Positions 1 through 11,186 of a stretch of DNA of 64,000 nucleotides are shown one piece after another; position 1 is the stretch's first letter; every line of letters begins with the position of its first letter. Where the stretch lies: positions 1,426,001 to 1,490,000 of the forward strand of contig SMMW01000087.1 of the NCBI GenBank assembly GCA_004794655.1. Direction: 5' to 3'. The translations under genes and the position numbers were made by a program. The notes beneath the pieces were generated by a model. It was not told where the DNA came from. It did not search any database and saw nothing but the letters and a program-made list of their open reading frames with translations. Source of the stretch: Marisa cornuarietis (taxonomy: Eukaryota; Mollusca; Gastropoda; Architaenioglossa; Ampullariidae).

Positions 1-1169
1 TAAATAAAATGTCAAAGAGCAGCTAGTGCACTAGAAAGATTTTTGTTAACAAATTGTTCGAATTTATTTTAGTCAAGTAAGTAAAGTATGTCAAGTACAT
101 GAAGGAGGAAGTATGTAACAAAATCTGTACCTGATGCAGACCATGTTAAGAGCTCTTTTTATCCACTGGGTGGTAGAAAGTTGTACCTCTTATTAAATCG
201 ATTAGATTTTTGCGTGATTCATTTATGTATCCATCTAATCAAAGACGAGACTTATAAGATCTTATTTAAAATGTCAAGCACTTCTAAATTAACTGCTAAG
301 AGAGCGGCGCCCTTGTTTATCCATTAAGTACGAACGTGTTGCCATTGTTTATCTAATGAGTAAAGGAGTCAGGATCTGGTATATCTACTGGTAAAAGAGT
401 TCTCCATGCACTAGTGAAAACGTCTAACCCTTAGTTACCCACTTGGTAACAATGGTATGTTTTAGTTTATCTGCTAGGTAGTAGCGTTATGTTCTTCTTT
501 ATCCGCTGGTAAGATCGTTGCATTAATAAAATAAAATGTTTATCCATTAGCTGTTAGATTCATTTCCTTGTTTATCTTCTAAGTACGCCTGGTTTGTCCT
601 TATTAGTCCACTGGATAGAATAAGCATGGGATCTTTCACGACTCACTTTCCCTCGTGCGTTAAAACAACTTCTTAGCTTTCAAGCTTCTCTGCCTTGAAG
701 AGATTTGCTGCTGATGTTCACGGCAGTCTTGGTTACATCAATCATTTACGAGCTAATTTTAACAAATCGATATTTTCCTTAATAACTACCCCCATCCTCT
801 CTCTCACACACGCACACACCATTCCAGCCCCGATGGACAAATGACGACGACCTTGACAGCAATGGGTTATTTTTAGCTTCATATTTTTTTTTTGTTCGTT
901 CTTTCAGTGACTTTCCAAATCTCCTGCGATTTAAACGTTGTGTATCCTTCGGTATCCGACTCTCCTAGGAACAGATCCGAGAGATGCAGAGCTGACTGGC
1001 AGACTGGTCTAATGTGACAGGAAATTGTGTTCCCTACTCACAGGGTGTACCGTGAGAGAGACCGCCAATGATTAATGTATGGACGCTGTGTTGTTTTGTT
1101 TCCTCTGTCTGGCTCCACCATCACTCCTGCAACCAGCCCACCCCAGCTTACTTCTGTACTAATTTACAG
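1..1169. repeat. Decayed short tandem array (TTTATCCACTRGGTA-like) and flanking non-coding DNA
   Basis: From about 155 to 625 a motif close to TTTATCCACTRGGTA recurs roughly every 30-40 bp, for example near 160, 316, 346, 378, 435, 462, 498, 536 and 570. The copies are strongly diverged and the spacing is uneven, so this looks like an old minisatellite rather than a young one. The remainder up to 1,169 is non-coding by eye, with a short CA-rich patch near 804-820. No exon or RNA gene was recognised. Confidence 0.45.
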
Positions 1170-1240
1170 TGTACTGTAGTCGTTAAGACATTCACTTGAC
1201 ACCACTGCAGTCAAAGGGTTCTGGAGTTAGATTGCATGTC
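1170..1240 (+). repeat. tRNA-derived SINE head, truncated copy
   Basis: The stretch matches, with substitutions, the start of the longer element at 1,796-2,000. Shared pieces include GTAGTCGTT followed by a CATTCACTTG block and ACCACTGCAGTCAAA. The order resembles a degenerate RNA polymerase III box A region. Only the first 70 bp or so are recognisable and the 3' part of the element is missing. The call rests on similarity to other copies in this window. Confidence 0.5.
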
Positions 1241-1795
1241 TTAATACTACTGTGTATGCGCTCCTGACATCCACACATGAATATATGACTTAACATCTGT
1301 CTGTCGGGGGTCAGTCGGTTCGTTTCCCTGTCGGCCAGTCGTTATCTCTCCTTGTTAATCAACGGTTTGATTTCCCTATCGGTCGAAACTCATTATTATT
1401 GAGTAGTCGCGCATAATTAAACTTATCTTGTCTCTGTATAACGCTTACTCAGCTGGTCTCGGGTCACAGGGTTCAGACGAACTTTCTCGTAGTTGATCAA
1501 ACAATATACATAGTTAATCTCCCCTGTGAAACGAACATTCAAATGCAGACCTAAATTTATTATTCCATTCGAGCTGCTATTTGTGACCGTAAGCCCCTGG
1601 CAAAGAGAGGTAACGAGTGGTAAGTAAGCAAATAAGCAGCAGCTTGCACATGATGAGGGTCTAGTGGCGTGTTATTGTTTGAACTGTCGATCGTCTGCAA
1701 AACTACCAAGCAGTTATTGCCATTAGCGTACAATACGAACGATTTTGTCATTCTAAACGCGGAACATGAGAAGGACAAACCATACACATCCACGC

Positions 1796-2000
1796 CCGGT
1801 AGTGTAGTCGTTGACACATTCACTTGTCACCACTGCAGTCAAAAGGCCCCTGAGTCAGCTCTCGTCTCGGGATGTACTCTGCATGTAACACCTGTTCACA
1901 GGGCCGGCCGTCAGGATTTTTCTCTGGGTACTCCAGTTTCCTTCCCCACTTCCAGAACCATCCAACTCCCCCTTAGTGCAAAATCTCCTCAAAATGGAAG
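1796..2000 (+). repeat. tRNA-derived SINE with shared 3' domain
   Basis: A box A-like start (GTAGTGTAGTCGTTGACAC) is followed by CACCACTGCAG and a box B-like region ending TCAGCTCTCGTCTCGGG. That 17-mer is also present in the minus-strand SINE at 9,681-9,850. Further 3' lies TCTCTGGGTACTCCAGTTTC. Diverged forms of that block recur on the minus strand at about 16,130-16,160 and 50,115-50,160, so the element has a tRNA-like head plus a conserved tail domain. Open frames across it (1,560-2,019 on both strands) are by-products. The SINE superfamily was not determined. Confidence 0.65.
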
Positions 2001-3004
2001 CACTTTCATGTTAAGCTAACCAACCAGCTAACTACACCCACAATAGCTGAAGTTCTCGGATTCTAAAAAAAGAAGTTGTTTAGAAAGGTGATTAAAGGAT
2101 TGAATGGAACCCTTGCCAAAACATCTATGTCTTGCTGTTGCCAGCAGCAGAAAATGTCAGCTCTCGGTCAACCAGTCAGAAGGCCAAAGCCATTCACGTT
2201 TTACCACTCAGTAATTGTCGAAGGCTGCGAAAACCAGTGTGAAAGAGGATACGGAAAGACCACAAAAGCTAGTAAAACCACTGTGCTTAAAATATTATTT
2301 TTTCTTTTCTTTCTTTTCTATCTTTTCTCCTCTCTCGTTTCATTGCTCATCCTCCAGTTCTGTGTCGGACAACCTCTCCTCCCGTCGCCCTTTATTAGGG
2401 GCACTTCCTTCAAAACCGAATTAACAGAACTATATCTGTGCTCTTGAAAATGCATTATTGATGCCCTTTCTACGCCTCCCAAAATGACTTGGGGAATCGA
2501 TTTACTTCCTTAATTTACAATGTAATTACAACAGGGACAATCCATGACCCTAATTATGTGCGCAGCAATTAAAGAGATCACGAGAAGTACCATTATTGTC
2601 TGAAAGGACTTTAGTTCATTAGCACCTAAGCTTGCTTGAAGGGCTAAAAGTCAGTCTGCACAATGCCTGGGGCTGTTTGATCGAAATTGAAATGGGGTTG
2701 CAACCAGAAGGAACGTTGCATGAAACCAGCTGAAGATGTGTAACTTACATTGTCCTTAAAAAAAGTTACGAAGAAAGTTTCAAAGTCCACCCTTTTGTAA
2801 TCGCCATCTTTGACACCCGTACTTATCATATCTTAGTGAATTTGTTACGAAACTAGATTCTTAAAGTAGCAAAAGAAAAAGTTTCAAGCCTATATATTAT
2901 TCGGATATCATCAAATAATGATAACAAATGCTGCTTATGGTTCCAGCAGTTCTGAGAGTGTTAAAGTGAACTACACCTAGTGAGCTACGCTGCTGAAGTG
3001 AAAC
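2001..3004. other. Intergenic, no feature recognised
   Basis: The sequence is AT-rich with a pyrimidine-rich tract at about 2,293-2,350. Short open frames of up to 123 codons occur here, but they run through low-complexity T/C sequence and show no recognisable domain. No convincing splice-bounded exon was seen. Confidence 0.5.
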
Positions 3005-3295
3005 GTATCTCGCTGCCACAATAATGGAACGCGCGTTCTATCATAACAATGGAACTCGCGTTTTACTACAACCATCGAATGCATGTTTTGCCATTGCAAT
3101 TCAAAGCACATGTTACCACTACAATGAAATGCATATTGTCACCACAAGTTTGAAACGAATATTTTACCCCTACAATGGAACATGTTTACTACAATAATGA
3201 ACGATGAATTGTCTGTTGTACCACACCAATAGAAAGTATTTTACCACAAAAGCCAAACATATTTTTGAACCACCACAAATTTGTGAATACGTACA
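3005..3295 (+). repeat. Decayed ~26-bp tandem repeat (TACAATGGAA...TTTTACCA)
   Basis: About ten copies of a roughly 26-bp unit follow each other head to tail. Each has an ACAATGGAA-like start, a GCATG-like middle and a TTTTACCAC-like end. Examples begin near 3,019, 3,047, 3,072, 3,122, 3,172 and 3,225. Copies differ by several substitutions and small indels. The only open frame here (72 codons from 3,204) is repeat-derived. Confidence 0.6.
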
Positions 3296-4166
3296 TTTTT
3301 CAATGACTATAGAAGGAAAACTAAGAATAACTTCTTTTTCTACGCAATTGTGTTGTTTTCAAATCCAAACACTTCTGCATTTCGATTGCATATTTGATCA
3401 TTTAAGCCACTGCAGCTTTTGATAGATTGTAACACGATCTCAGCTTAACGGTCTAGTGGGGTTCAATATATTTTTCTAATAACTAGGTATACCTTAGTCC
3501 AGGATACTATTTCCTCGAAGCTGGGTAAAGCCTCGTTCCCTACCCCCATCATGTACAGAAAGAAGCCAGCAACACAGACGTCAGACTTGTACATGGTTAT
3601 TTTTACTTTAGGGGTGGTGAAGGCCTCAACCAATAGGATTATAGCTGGGACCATATGTTAATTAGGCGTCTCTGAACAAAGGTGACGTCATCTCTGTTTT
3701 CTCTTCTTTTTTCTTTGTTTTTGTGTCATACGGAATACAATATTTCTGACTTGTAACCAGCCTTTACAAAGAAGAGATTAAAGGTGAACTCATTCCTCTT
3801 CTTCTTGGCTGTACCAATCACGGCAGACAAGGCATACAACAAATGTAATTTACATAATTAGTTTTACTCTTTCTTAGAGCGTTAAGGCTGATCTGTGACA
3901 TATGAAGGAGTGACGCTAACTTAATATATTATTTGTGGAGCAAAAGCCAACGAAAGTGTCATCGATCGATAACGCATCCATTTTGTTCCACCTGGATACC
4001 TGTCAATTTGATTTGTACTGGATTGACAACGACAGCGTGCAAGAGAGCCACGCTTCAGTTTGTCCATCAGAGCACTAAATCAATTGACACCTACACGGTA
4101 CAGAAGGAAAATAAACAGAGCCTTTTGTATTAACACTATTCAGAGCGAAAATCCTCTTTCTTATTC

Positions 4167-4168
<2 letters not shown>
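3296..4168. other. Intergenic, no feature recognised
   Basis: Mixed-composition DNA with short open frames of 60-66 codons on both strands. A perfect CRE-type octamer TGACGTCA is present at about 3,683. I saw no gene or mobile element. Confidence 0.45.
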
Positions 4169-4219
<51 letters not shown>

Positions 4220-4226
4220 CGCGTGC
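4169..4226 (+). repeat. (GT)n microsatellite
   Basis: An almost uninterrupted GT dinucleotide run ends in a short GC-alternating tail (GTGCGTGCGCGTGC). It is one of many CA/GT tracts in the window. Confidence 0.95.
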
Positions 4227-4415
4227 TAGACTGTATGGTTACATGTAAACAGACGTATGAACCTACGGACAGACAGAATTATATCCCTTTTTCGCATCTA
4301 AAGAAAGTAAAATTAGACACCTAGAACGTGGGACAGATAAGGTTTTAAAAAGAAAGAGATTTCCAATAAAGTTGGATACACGAAAAGCTCAAAGTGCCAA
4401 AAAAACAAACTCTAC

Positions 4416-4601
4416 CTCAGCCTCGATCTCAGAGCCCGTGGACCCGATATCCGATGACCGGCTCCTGCTGATGACGGCTGGCTTTTCTCTCTGACATCTG
4501 TCCGGGGCGTCCATCGCAGACAACTTCCGGATCCGGCTCAGACCAGCGCACACCCCTCCTGGTTTTCCTCCACTTCCGCTTGAGCTGCCCTTCCGAGACA
4601 T
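4416..4601 (-). CDS. Candidate first coding exon of an unidentified gene
   Basis: On the minus strand an ATG at 4,601 in favourable context (A at -3) opens 62 codons. They run in phase 0 to a plausible splice donor (CTGAG/GTAGAG, GT at 4,415-4,414). The peptide is Ser/Gly- and Arg-rich, beginning MSRKGSSSGSGGKPGG and ending in an acidic GSEIEAE. It has no low-complexity DNA repeat, which is unusual for short open frames in this window. Composition suggests a disordered cytoplasmic N-terminus with possible phosphorylation sites. I do not recognise the family, and following exons would lie at lower coordinates or outside the window. It could be a chance frame. No acceptor-bounded partner exon was found between 1 and 4,400. 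Confidence 0.35.
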
Positions 4602-6808
4602 TTGTTTCTCTACTATTGATTACAAGCTTCAGATTTTGTTCAAAATTCTTTGTAACATATAATTGCTCGCTTGCTAGATGACCTGCTCTGGAGACTGGTT
4701 GCCTGAGTTGTCAACAAAACGCCAGTAGATGTACAGACAAGAAGACGATACGAACTTTTGGCGAAGGCGAAACGATTTCCAGATAAGGCCAGACTCTTTG
4801 GACTTCGCTTTAATGAAGTCACTGCACGGTGGAAGCACTCTCCCTCCTTTCCAGCCAACCGTGTCATTGGCTCTTGCGAAGCTTTTTAGCTGCCTTCCTA
4901 GTCGCTGATCCACTGGTAGCCACTGATGTTTGACCACAATCGGTGGATTCAGAAAAAGACAGAACGTGATTGTCGGCGTGGTTCATTCGTGAAAACCTAC
5001 ACATCCACGCAGATTCAGACCTAATCTCTTACTGTCCAATTTTCCTGGTGAAAGACAGTTGACGGTTCTCACATTTAAAAGTCATTTCGAAGCGGACAAA
5101 ATTTGTATTAATTTTTACTCTTACTCGATTAAACAATCAACGTTGTTGAGAGCGATGAGTTATTCTGTTCTATCCCTGTTGCTTCCGACTCTCAGAATTA
5201 CCATTCTTGGACATTGAAGAAAACGTGTCGTTCGCTGAAGTGTGTGAGACGGTGAACGTTCAGGACCGTGAGCAAAATTACTAGTCCAGTGGAAGGAATG
5301 AGACACGGGTAAAGTGCGGTACCCTGCTTTACTTCTGTTTAAGTACTTTTGTCCGATCTCTCTGCCTTTTCCTTTCACTCAGCCAGATCTGGTAAGTTTT
5401 TTTTTCAAACTCCTCGACGACTGAAACCACACGCACACACAAATCACCTTTTGTTCCGTCTGCTGTCTGAGTTCAAACTATCATGAACGGTTTCCTAGTC
5501 TTGAAACATTATTAATCTCTGACGTAGATCACGGTCACCACCTGTTTCATCCGCTGGTAAGCCATCTTGCCAGGCACACTATCAGAATGAGGCAGGTGAT
5601 TAAGAACAGTTCAGCTGGAGAGTAGACGCTTCCCAGGTTGAGTTTTTTCCTACCTTTAATGCTGGCTCTCCAGCTAGTGATGAGTGCGGGTAGGTATAAC
5701 TGAGTAACCAGACAAGCTGACTACGTGCAGATTTACAATACCTGAAAACAGCGCGCGTGAATTATACACCTATTCGTGAGCAGCAAGGTGACACCTGTTT
5801 CAAACACGGAAGACACATATGCGACCCGGTGCTGCACCAGGTGAAAGCATGTGCTCTGAGCTCAGCGAAGCACGTCCACGTTGAAATCCTTTACCATTCG
5901 GAATAGCAGCATCGTTCTTTGTCGCTAATTTGAACTCCTCTGTCGGCACTGTCCCCACCCCCACCAAGCGAGACTAGTTTTCTCCCCCCCTCCTCCAACT
6001 CCGTCGCCGCATCCTCTTCGGAAACCTCAAAATTTTGTCAGGAAACCGACCAAACTCGGAGCAGATCGCTTGTGCCAGCCTCCAGGATCGCCAAGTGGTG
6101 TTCACGCAATACCAACACACACACGCGCGCGCGCGCGCTTTCTGCAAGCACCGGCTAACTGTACTCGATTAGTTGACACCAAGCGTTGAGCAGAACTCTT
6201 CGATAATGGCTCACAGGGCACGGCGTGCCACTACAGAGGCATTGTGCTTCGGCAATTTTGGCTGCCCTGTGCCCCTCTGATACTATGATAAGGGGTATTT
6301 TTAAAAAAAGGGTTGCGCATTTGGGGTTTGGTGGTTTGGAAGATAGATAACTTGTCCGTGTTAATGTGCATCTATGTGTCGTTGGGCTGAAGATGGGTGC
6401 ACGTACGGTTCTTTGTTGATTTCGTCTGGAGGACAAGGGACGACGTGTTTTGCTCCGATTAGTCGGCCAGTAAAAGGTTTCAGTATTGCACACAGGTTTT
6501 TCTACACCCTGGTTGCTTTGTGTATGCTTCTTCATTTGAGAGGATAGGGAATGAAAAATTGCGGAGAGGCATTTGAGAATGCTGTCGATCTTGTTACACA
6601 TTCTGGCGCACTGAATCTCTATCATTTATAATTGAACGGCTTACAGACAGTCCTAGCGCACTCTTTCTTCTGCGCTTGTGAAATGTTTCAAGCCACGTCT
6701 GCTCAAATGTATATTCACACAACGATAGTTTAAAATCCACCTGAGAATAAAGTTTTCAGTAAGGGGAGCGATTGATATCAGAGAAAAATTGAGTAAACAT
6801 GTGCAAGA
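4602..6808. other. Intergenic or upstream region, no gene recognised
   Basis: This stretch is richer in CpG than the AT-rich DNA further right and could include the promoter of the candidate exon at 4,416-4,601. I found no clear TATA box in the expected place. A short CA/GC alternating tract lies at about 6,116-6,139. Open frames such as the 156-codon minus-strand frame at 6,155-6,625 show no recognisable domain. Confidence 0.4.
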
Positions 6809-6811
6809 CAC

Positions 6812-6852
6812 AGACGGACGGACGGACGGACGGACGGACGGACGGACGGACA
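6812..6852 (+). repeat. (GGAC)n tetranucleotide microsatellite
   Basis: About nine GGAC units in a row, flanked by CAGAC variants on both sides. Confidence 0.95.
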
Positions 6853-9288
6853 GACAGGACTTGCCCCTTGTTACTTAATCAATGTCACTGACTTAAAGTC
6901 TTTATATCATGGCGGAAGGTGCAGACATTGCAACCTCGGAGCACGCACAGTTACATCCCTTTATTTTAAAACAATCTATTTTCATCTAGAATATAAAATT
7001 ATACTAAATAATACTACCATGTAAAGCAAAACTCTATATGTTTAGCATGTACATTAAACTTATAGTAAAAGGACATATCTTTCTTATTCATCTAAAATTG
7101 CTCATACGGAAATACCCCTTGCTACCCCAGCTTTATATTGTTGGGTATGTCGTCCTTAGCAACACGAGATTCTTTGGGGTTTTTCAGAAGATATTTTAAA
7201 GAAAAAGCTTTCCGCTAAGAGCACCCTCTGGTTCTGAGGTGAACAATACGTGCACTTCATTTTCAATGATGCTGTTTTTTTAAAAAAAAATAGAGATTAG
7301 ATTTTTTTAAACTGCTGCATCTGTTTCAAACATTATCTTGTAAGCGTTAAAACACAAACTTCCAGTTCGCAGTCTAACGAATGCACTTAATGCTGTTCAG
7401 ACGTCAGAAAATATTCTGGATTAATTCTTACACAAAAAACGGTTTTTTTTCATTGTTATTTATTTGTGACTGTCTGTTTTAATAAAAAGTGAGCATATCC
7501 TTTGACCTTCAACTTTTTATGAACTTATCATCACCCATACTCTTCGGTTAAGCAGGAAGATTCCCACCCACAGACGTCACAGACCATGCATTCAGCACAA
7601 TGGTCTATAGCCACCATGCCAAATCATTACTGACCTCCGGTACAGGCAAAAAGTGCCACCTTTCTGGTGTTTTAGGAATGTAAACACAGACTTGAAGCGG
7701 GTTTGAATATGTGTTGGGATAAAAAGGTTTATACATTTAGAATGAACAGAGACTTGATGCCTTCCCACCTCTAACACTCACACACATCTATTATTAAGAA
7801 ACTGTTTTACATAAATGAAAAATCATGAAAAGCAATACTTTTTGGGAATTATAACTGACAATGCATTTTATTCTGTTCTCAACTATTACAAAATATAACA
7901 CAGAAAGTGTGCAATCCCAACTGTTCCCTGGCAAACTCCAAAACACTTTTCACAACAAAGCATGATGTGATTAAATCAATTGCTTTTAGTTTTACCTCTG
8001 TCTAAAATGTTGAAACAAATTTAATATAAGGCTTTTTATAATTTTATAGGCATTACAGAAACCAACATGGCGCACATTTATCAAAGAAGCTGAAAGAATT
8101 GTAAAAATGATAGCAGGACTTGAGAAGTATTATTACTGAATAGATAAATGGCATCTGATCTGCTGAGCAATAAAACTGTTACCGAAATGCAAAATGTAAA
8201 AAAAAGGTCAATGAAGTTAACGAAATTTTATACCACCCCATAGATGTAAAAAAAATAAACGACACATTTTTGTGTTGCTATTTTGAGCCTTATCTTCATT
8301 ACTTCATTCACACCACTGGGTAAATTGATTATACATTATGAATGTTTTGTTCTCAAAGAACTTAATTATTGACACCCTATTCCCCTAACAATAAATACAA
8401 TAAATAAAAGCTCTTGCTTGTGTTTAAATAATACAGTCTTTGATTTCCAGAACCAGTCAGTTTTCAAGCTCTTCGAAACAAAGCCCTCTATGATCGACCT
8501 GATGGTAACCTGAAGATGTCAACATGCCTTTGCGTGTGAAAAAGTCCATTTGATTAAATGGATTTTTCGTAAAATTAATTTATCAGTAATTTAGTGTACA
8601 TTAACTCATTAAGCTTCTGCTATATACATCCTTCATTGGGTTTTACTATTTTGCAAACTGTATCATTTACCTGAAATGTCTTCATCATATGTTATCATAC
8701 TATTAACATCGCGTCATACGTAATGCAAATTAGTTAAAGATGTGTTTTTAAGAGATTTTCAAGAAATATTTTTCTTTTTGAAAACTGTACAAACATAACT
8801 TGCATGTGTGAAAATGTTTTGCACTGATTGATGTGCAGGTATGTTTTAACACGTTTTTACATTTTCACTTACAAAGTATGTATATATAAAAATAAACACC
8901 AAAATGCATACTTACACATGAAACAACTTGTTATAATCTTTCGTCTGTCGATTTGTGTAATCAGGTGCACAGCTCACGATTTCTTCAAATGATAAGAAGT
9001 GTTCGGGTACTAGTTAGGTAAATACATTATCAGCTCCAACGCTGTTTTTTGCCTGTACTTGAATCTCCCCGTGCTTTGTCGCCGAACTCGAGGAAATCTG
9101 TCTAGTGACCATAGAACTCTCTGTTCCCACCCCCGAAATTTACTGATCCGTTTTTATACAGAGAAACACAATTTTATTTCCTTGTTACAAAAGCATTTTA
9201 TAAGTTTACCGTGAAAGTCTCAACTTCATAAAAAATTTGGTAACCAATATTTAATACACTTGGCATTAGTGTTGGGATACATCCAGAG
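6853..9288. other. AT-rich intergenic DNA, nothing recognised
   Basis: A long AT-rich stretch with scattered A and T runs and stop codons in every frame. No open frame longer than about 60 codons, no RNA gene and no mobile element was recognised in 2.4 kb. Confidence 0.55.
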
Positions 9289-9314
9289 ACAGCGAGAGAG
9301 AGAGAGAGAGAGAT
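9289..9314 (+). repeat. (GA)n microsatellite
   Basis: A short GA dinucleotide run. A second interrupted GA tract lies at about 9,874-9,895, on the other side of the SINE at 9,681-9,850. Confidence 0.85.
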
Positions 9315-9680
9315 GGTCTCCAAATTTCGCCATATATCAACATATTAAAAAAAATGAAGATATACATATAAGAGGGGATTTACAGAACTTCTTTTATCTA
9401 AGCCCTGTCTGCAGCATCTGTCAGTTCTAGTTTTAGCCGCGTTGGCAAAAAGTTTCCCCAAGGCAGATACATCACTTGAGCACGACTGCTTTATAAATTT
9501 AAAAATTCCTATTATTTCATTTTTTCTCTCGTGCCCAATACACTCCACGTCACTTGCAAATCTCATCTTGAGAGAAGTTTGTTTATAGATATGGATATAA
9601 TATTTATATAATATGTGTTTATTATATGGAATAGAGGGCGCGATACAGGAGGAAAGGGGGAAAAGATGAGGGGGGAATTG

Positions 9681-9850
9681 GTGTTTTACGCAAAGCCAGC
9701 AACTAAGGCTATACCACAGCAAGGCCCGCAGCTCTGTAAACACATGCCATATGCAGAGAAAGCGTGCCCGAGACGAGAGCTGAACCCAGGCCAGCCAACC
9801 CTCACTGTATTGGTGACAGGCGCTAACCGTTGCGCCACCGGACGGCCCAG
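9681..9850 (-). repeat. tRNA-derived SINE with good A and B boxes
   Basis: Read on the minus strand from about 9,850, the element starts GGTGGCGCAACGGTTAGCGC, a good box A. About 30 bp later comes GGGTTCAGCTCTCGTCTCGG, a box B-like block. A roughly 85-bp unrelated body follows, ending near TTTGCGTAAAACACC. Spacing and order fit an internal RNA polymerase III promoter. The cloverleaf is not intact, so it is a SINE rather than a working tRNA gene. The 227-codon minus-strand frame at 9,345-10,028 runs through this element and is not a gene. The box B block is shared with the SINE at 1,796-2,000. Confidence 0.7.
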
Positions 9851-9895
9851 GAAAAGATGAAGAGAGGGAGACAACGAGAGAGAGAGAGAGAAAGA

Positions 9896-10657
9896 TAACG
9901 ACAGAGAAAGTGTGTGTACATAAAATCTCAGAAGAAACATCAAACACAATTATTTTGACCACGACACTGATACCGATAAAAAATGAGGCGATAGTAAAAC
10001 AAATATGTATAGATAGTATGGAATGCACGACTACTTATATTATTGGTCTCTAAGTGTAGCTTTTGAGACACTTCGCCGAAAAAGGACCAAAAATGTAGAC
10101 TATTTGTCAGGTGTAAGAATCACCCAGGAAAAACATCATCTACAGCGGCAATAGTTTTATTCAAAGATTTCAACATACAGCGAGCAAAGCTGACGCTCGT
10201 GCCACCTTTGTGATGTGCGGAACGCACCAGGTGTTTGGCGCGAGAAATATAAAACCACATTGTTTCTGGGGCCGACAACAGCTGCAACATCATCGACACT
10301 GAACAGAGCAGTCCATAATTATAGACCTGGCGAAGTTCACGTTGGAATATTCAATAGTACCCACGATATTCTAGCGAACGAGTTGGGTTCTGGGTGTCTG
10401 ACAATGCGTCCAACGAAGACATTGCTTGAGATATAACCAGTTCTTACCAGCATGTGAATCTAGATTTTTGAATCTTTGAGGTGTACGAAGTATTCTGTAA
10501 CTGAAAAATTGTTTAAAAACTGGTGGATACAGATGTGCCCCTTGTAGAATAAGATGCAGGTTAGACATTTCGCACCACAATAATGACAACTGGTTTAATC
10601 ACATTCACCTTCGCCGGAGACGGGACAAAAGGAGTCTGTGTATGTGTGTGCATACGC
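9896..10657. other. Intergenic, no feature recognised
   Basis: Mixed DNA without a recognisable gene. Short frames of about 72 codons occur on both strands at 10,215-10,589 but carry no known motif. Confidence 0.45.
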
Positions 10658-10678
10658 CCATATATATATATATATATT

Positions 10679-10732
<54 letters not shown>
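10658..10732 (+). repeat. Compound (TA)n(GT)n microsatellite
   Basis: A TA run of about 9 units is followed by a GT run of about 25 units. Minus-strand poly-His/Thr frames over it are artefacts of the CA repeat. Confidence 0.95.
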
Positions 10733-10736
<4 letters not shown>

Positions 10737-11186
10737 ACATAGATATATGACACTCGCAAAGGTTCAGTTTTTTTTTTAATGTTGAATCTATGAGGCACTG
10801 AGATGAGACATTTTGCATATTACCTTCCCCTCCAAAACTTCATTTCCCGTTAATAGATATTTCGATCGATAGATTATATTCTGTCTGCTCTCGAGTTCAT
10901 TGTTGCTACTGTCAACAGATGGCAGGTATGTGTTTGAATATGGTAAAATTTCGCTCCCGTGAACATGTTCGCGTCGTTTCGAATATAATTTTGCATTTGC
11001 ACACGTGGCTCGTTGCTTGATTTATTGGTCTATCATCCCCACGCTGGCAACAGCTGGGCTGCCGTTGACATCAAACGAAGGTCTTACGGCAGGACGAGTA
11101 ACAAGAGACAAGCAAGTGGTTCTAATGTCCTGGCACGAGAAAGACTAGCCTTTTGGGGTGAGGGGCTGCACGCAAGCAGGAGTATC
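10733..11186. other. Intergenic, no feature recognised
   Basis: Non-repetitive sequence leading into the 31-bp minisatellite. A 74-codon frame at 11,013-11,237 ends inside the array and has no recognisable domain. Confidence 0.4.

Noticed and set aside
9345..10028. 227-codon minus-strand open frame
   Set aside because: It runs through a tRNA-derived SINE and GA-rich simple sequence and contains no recognisable domain.
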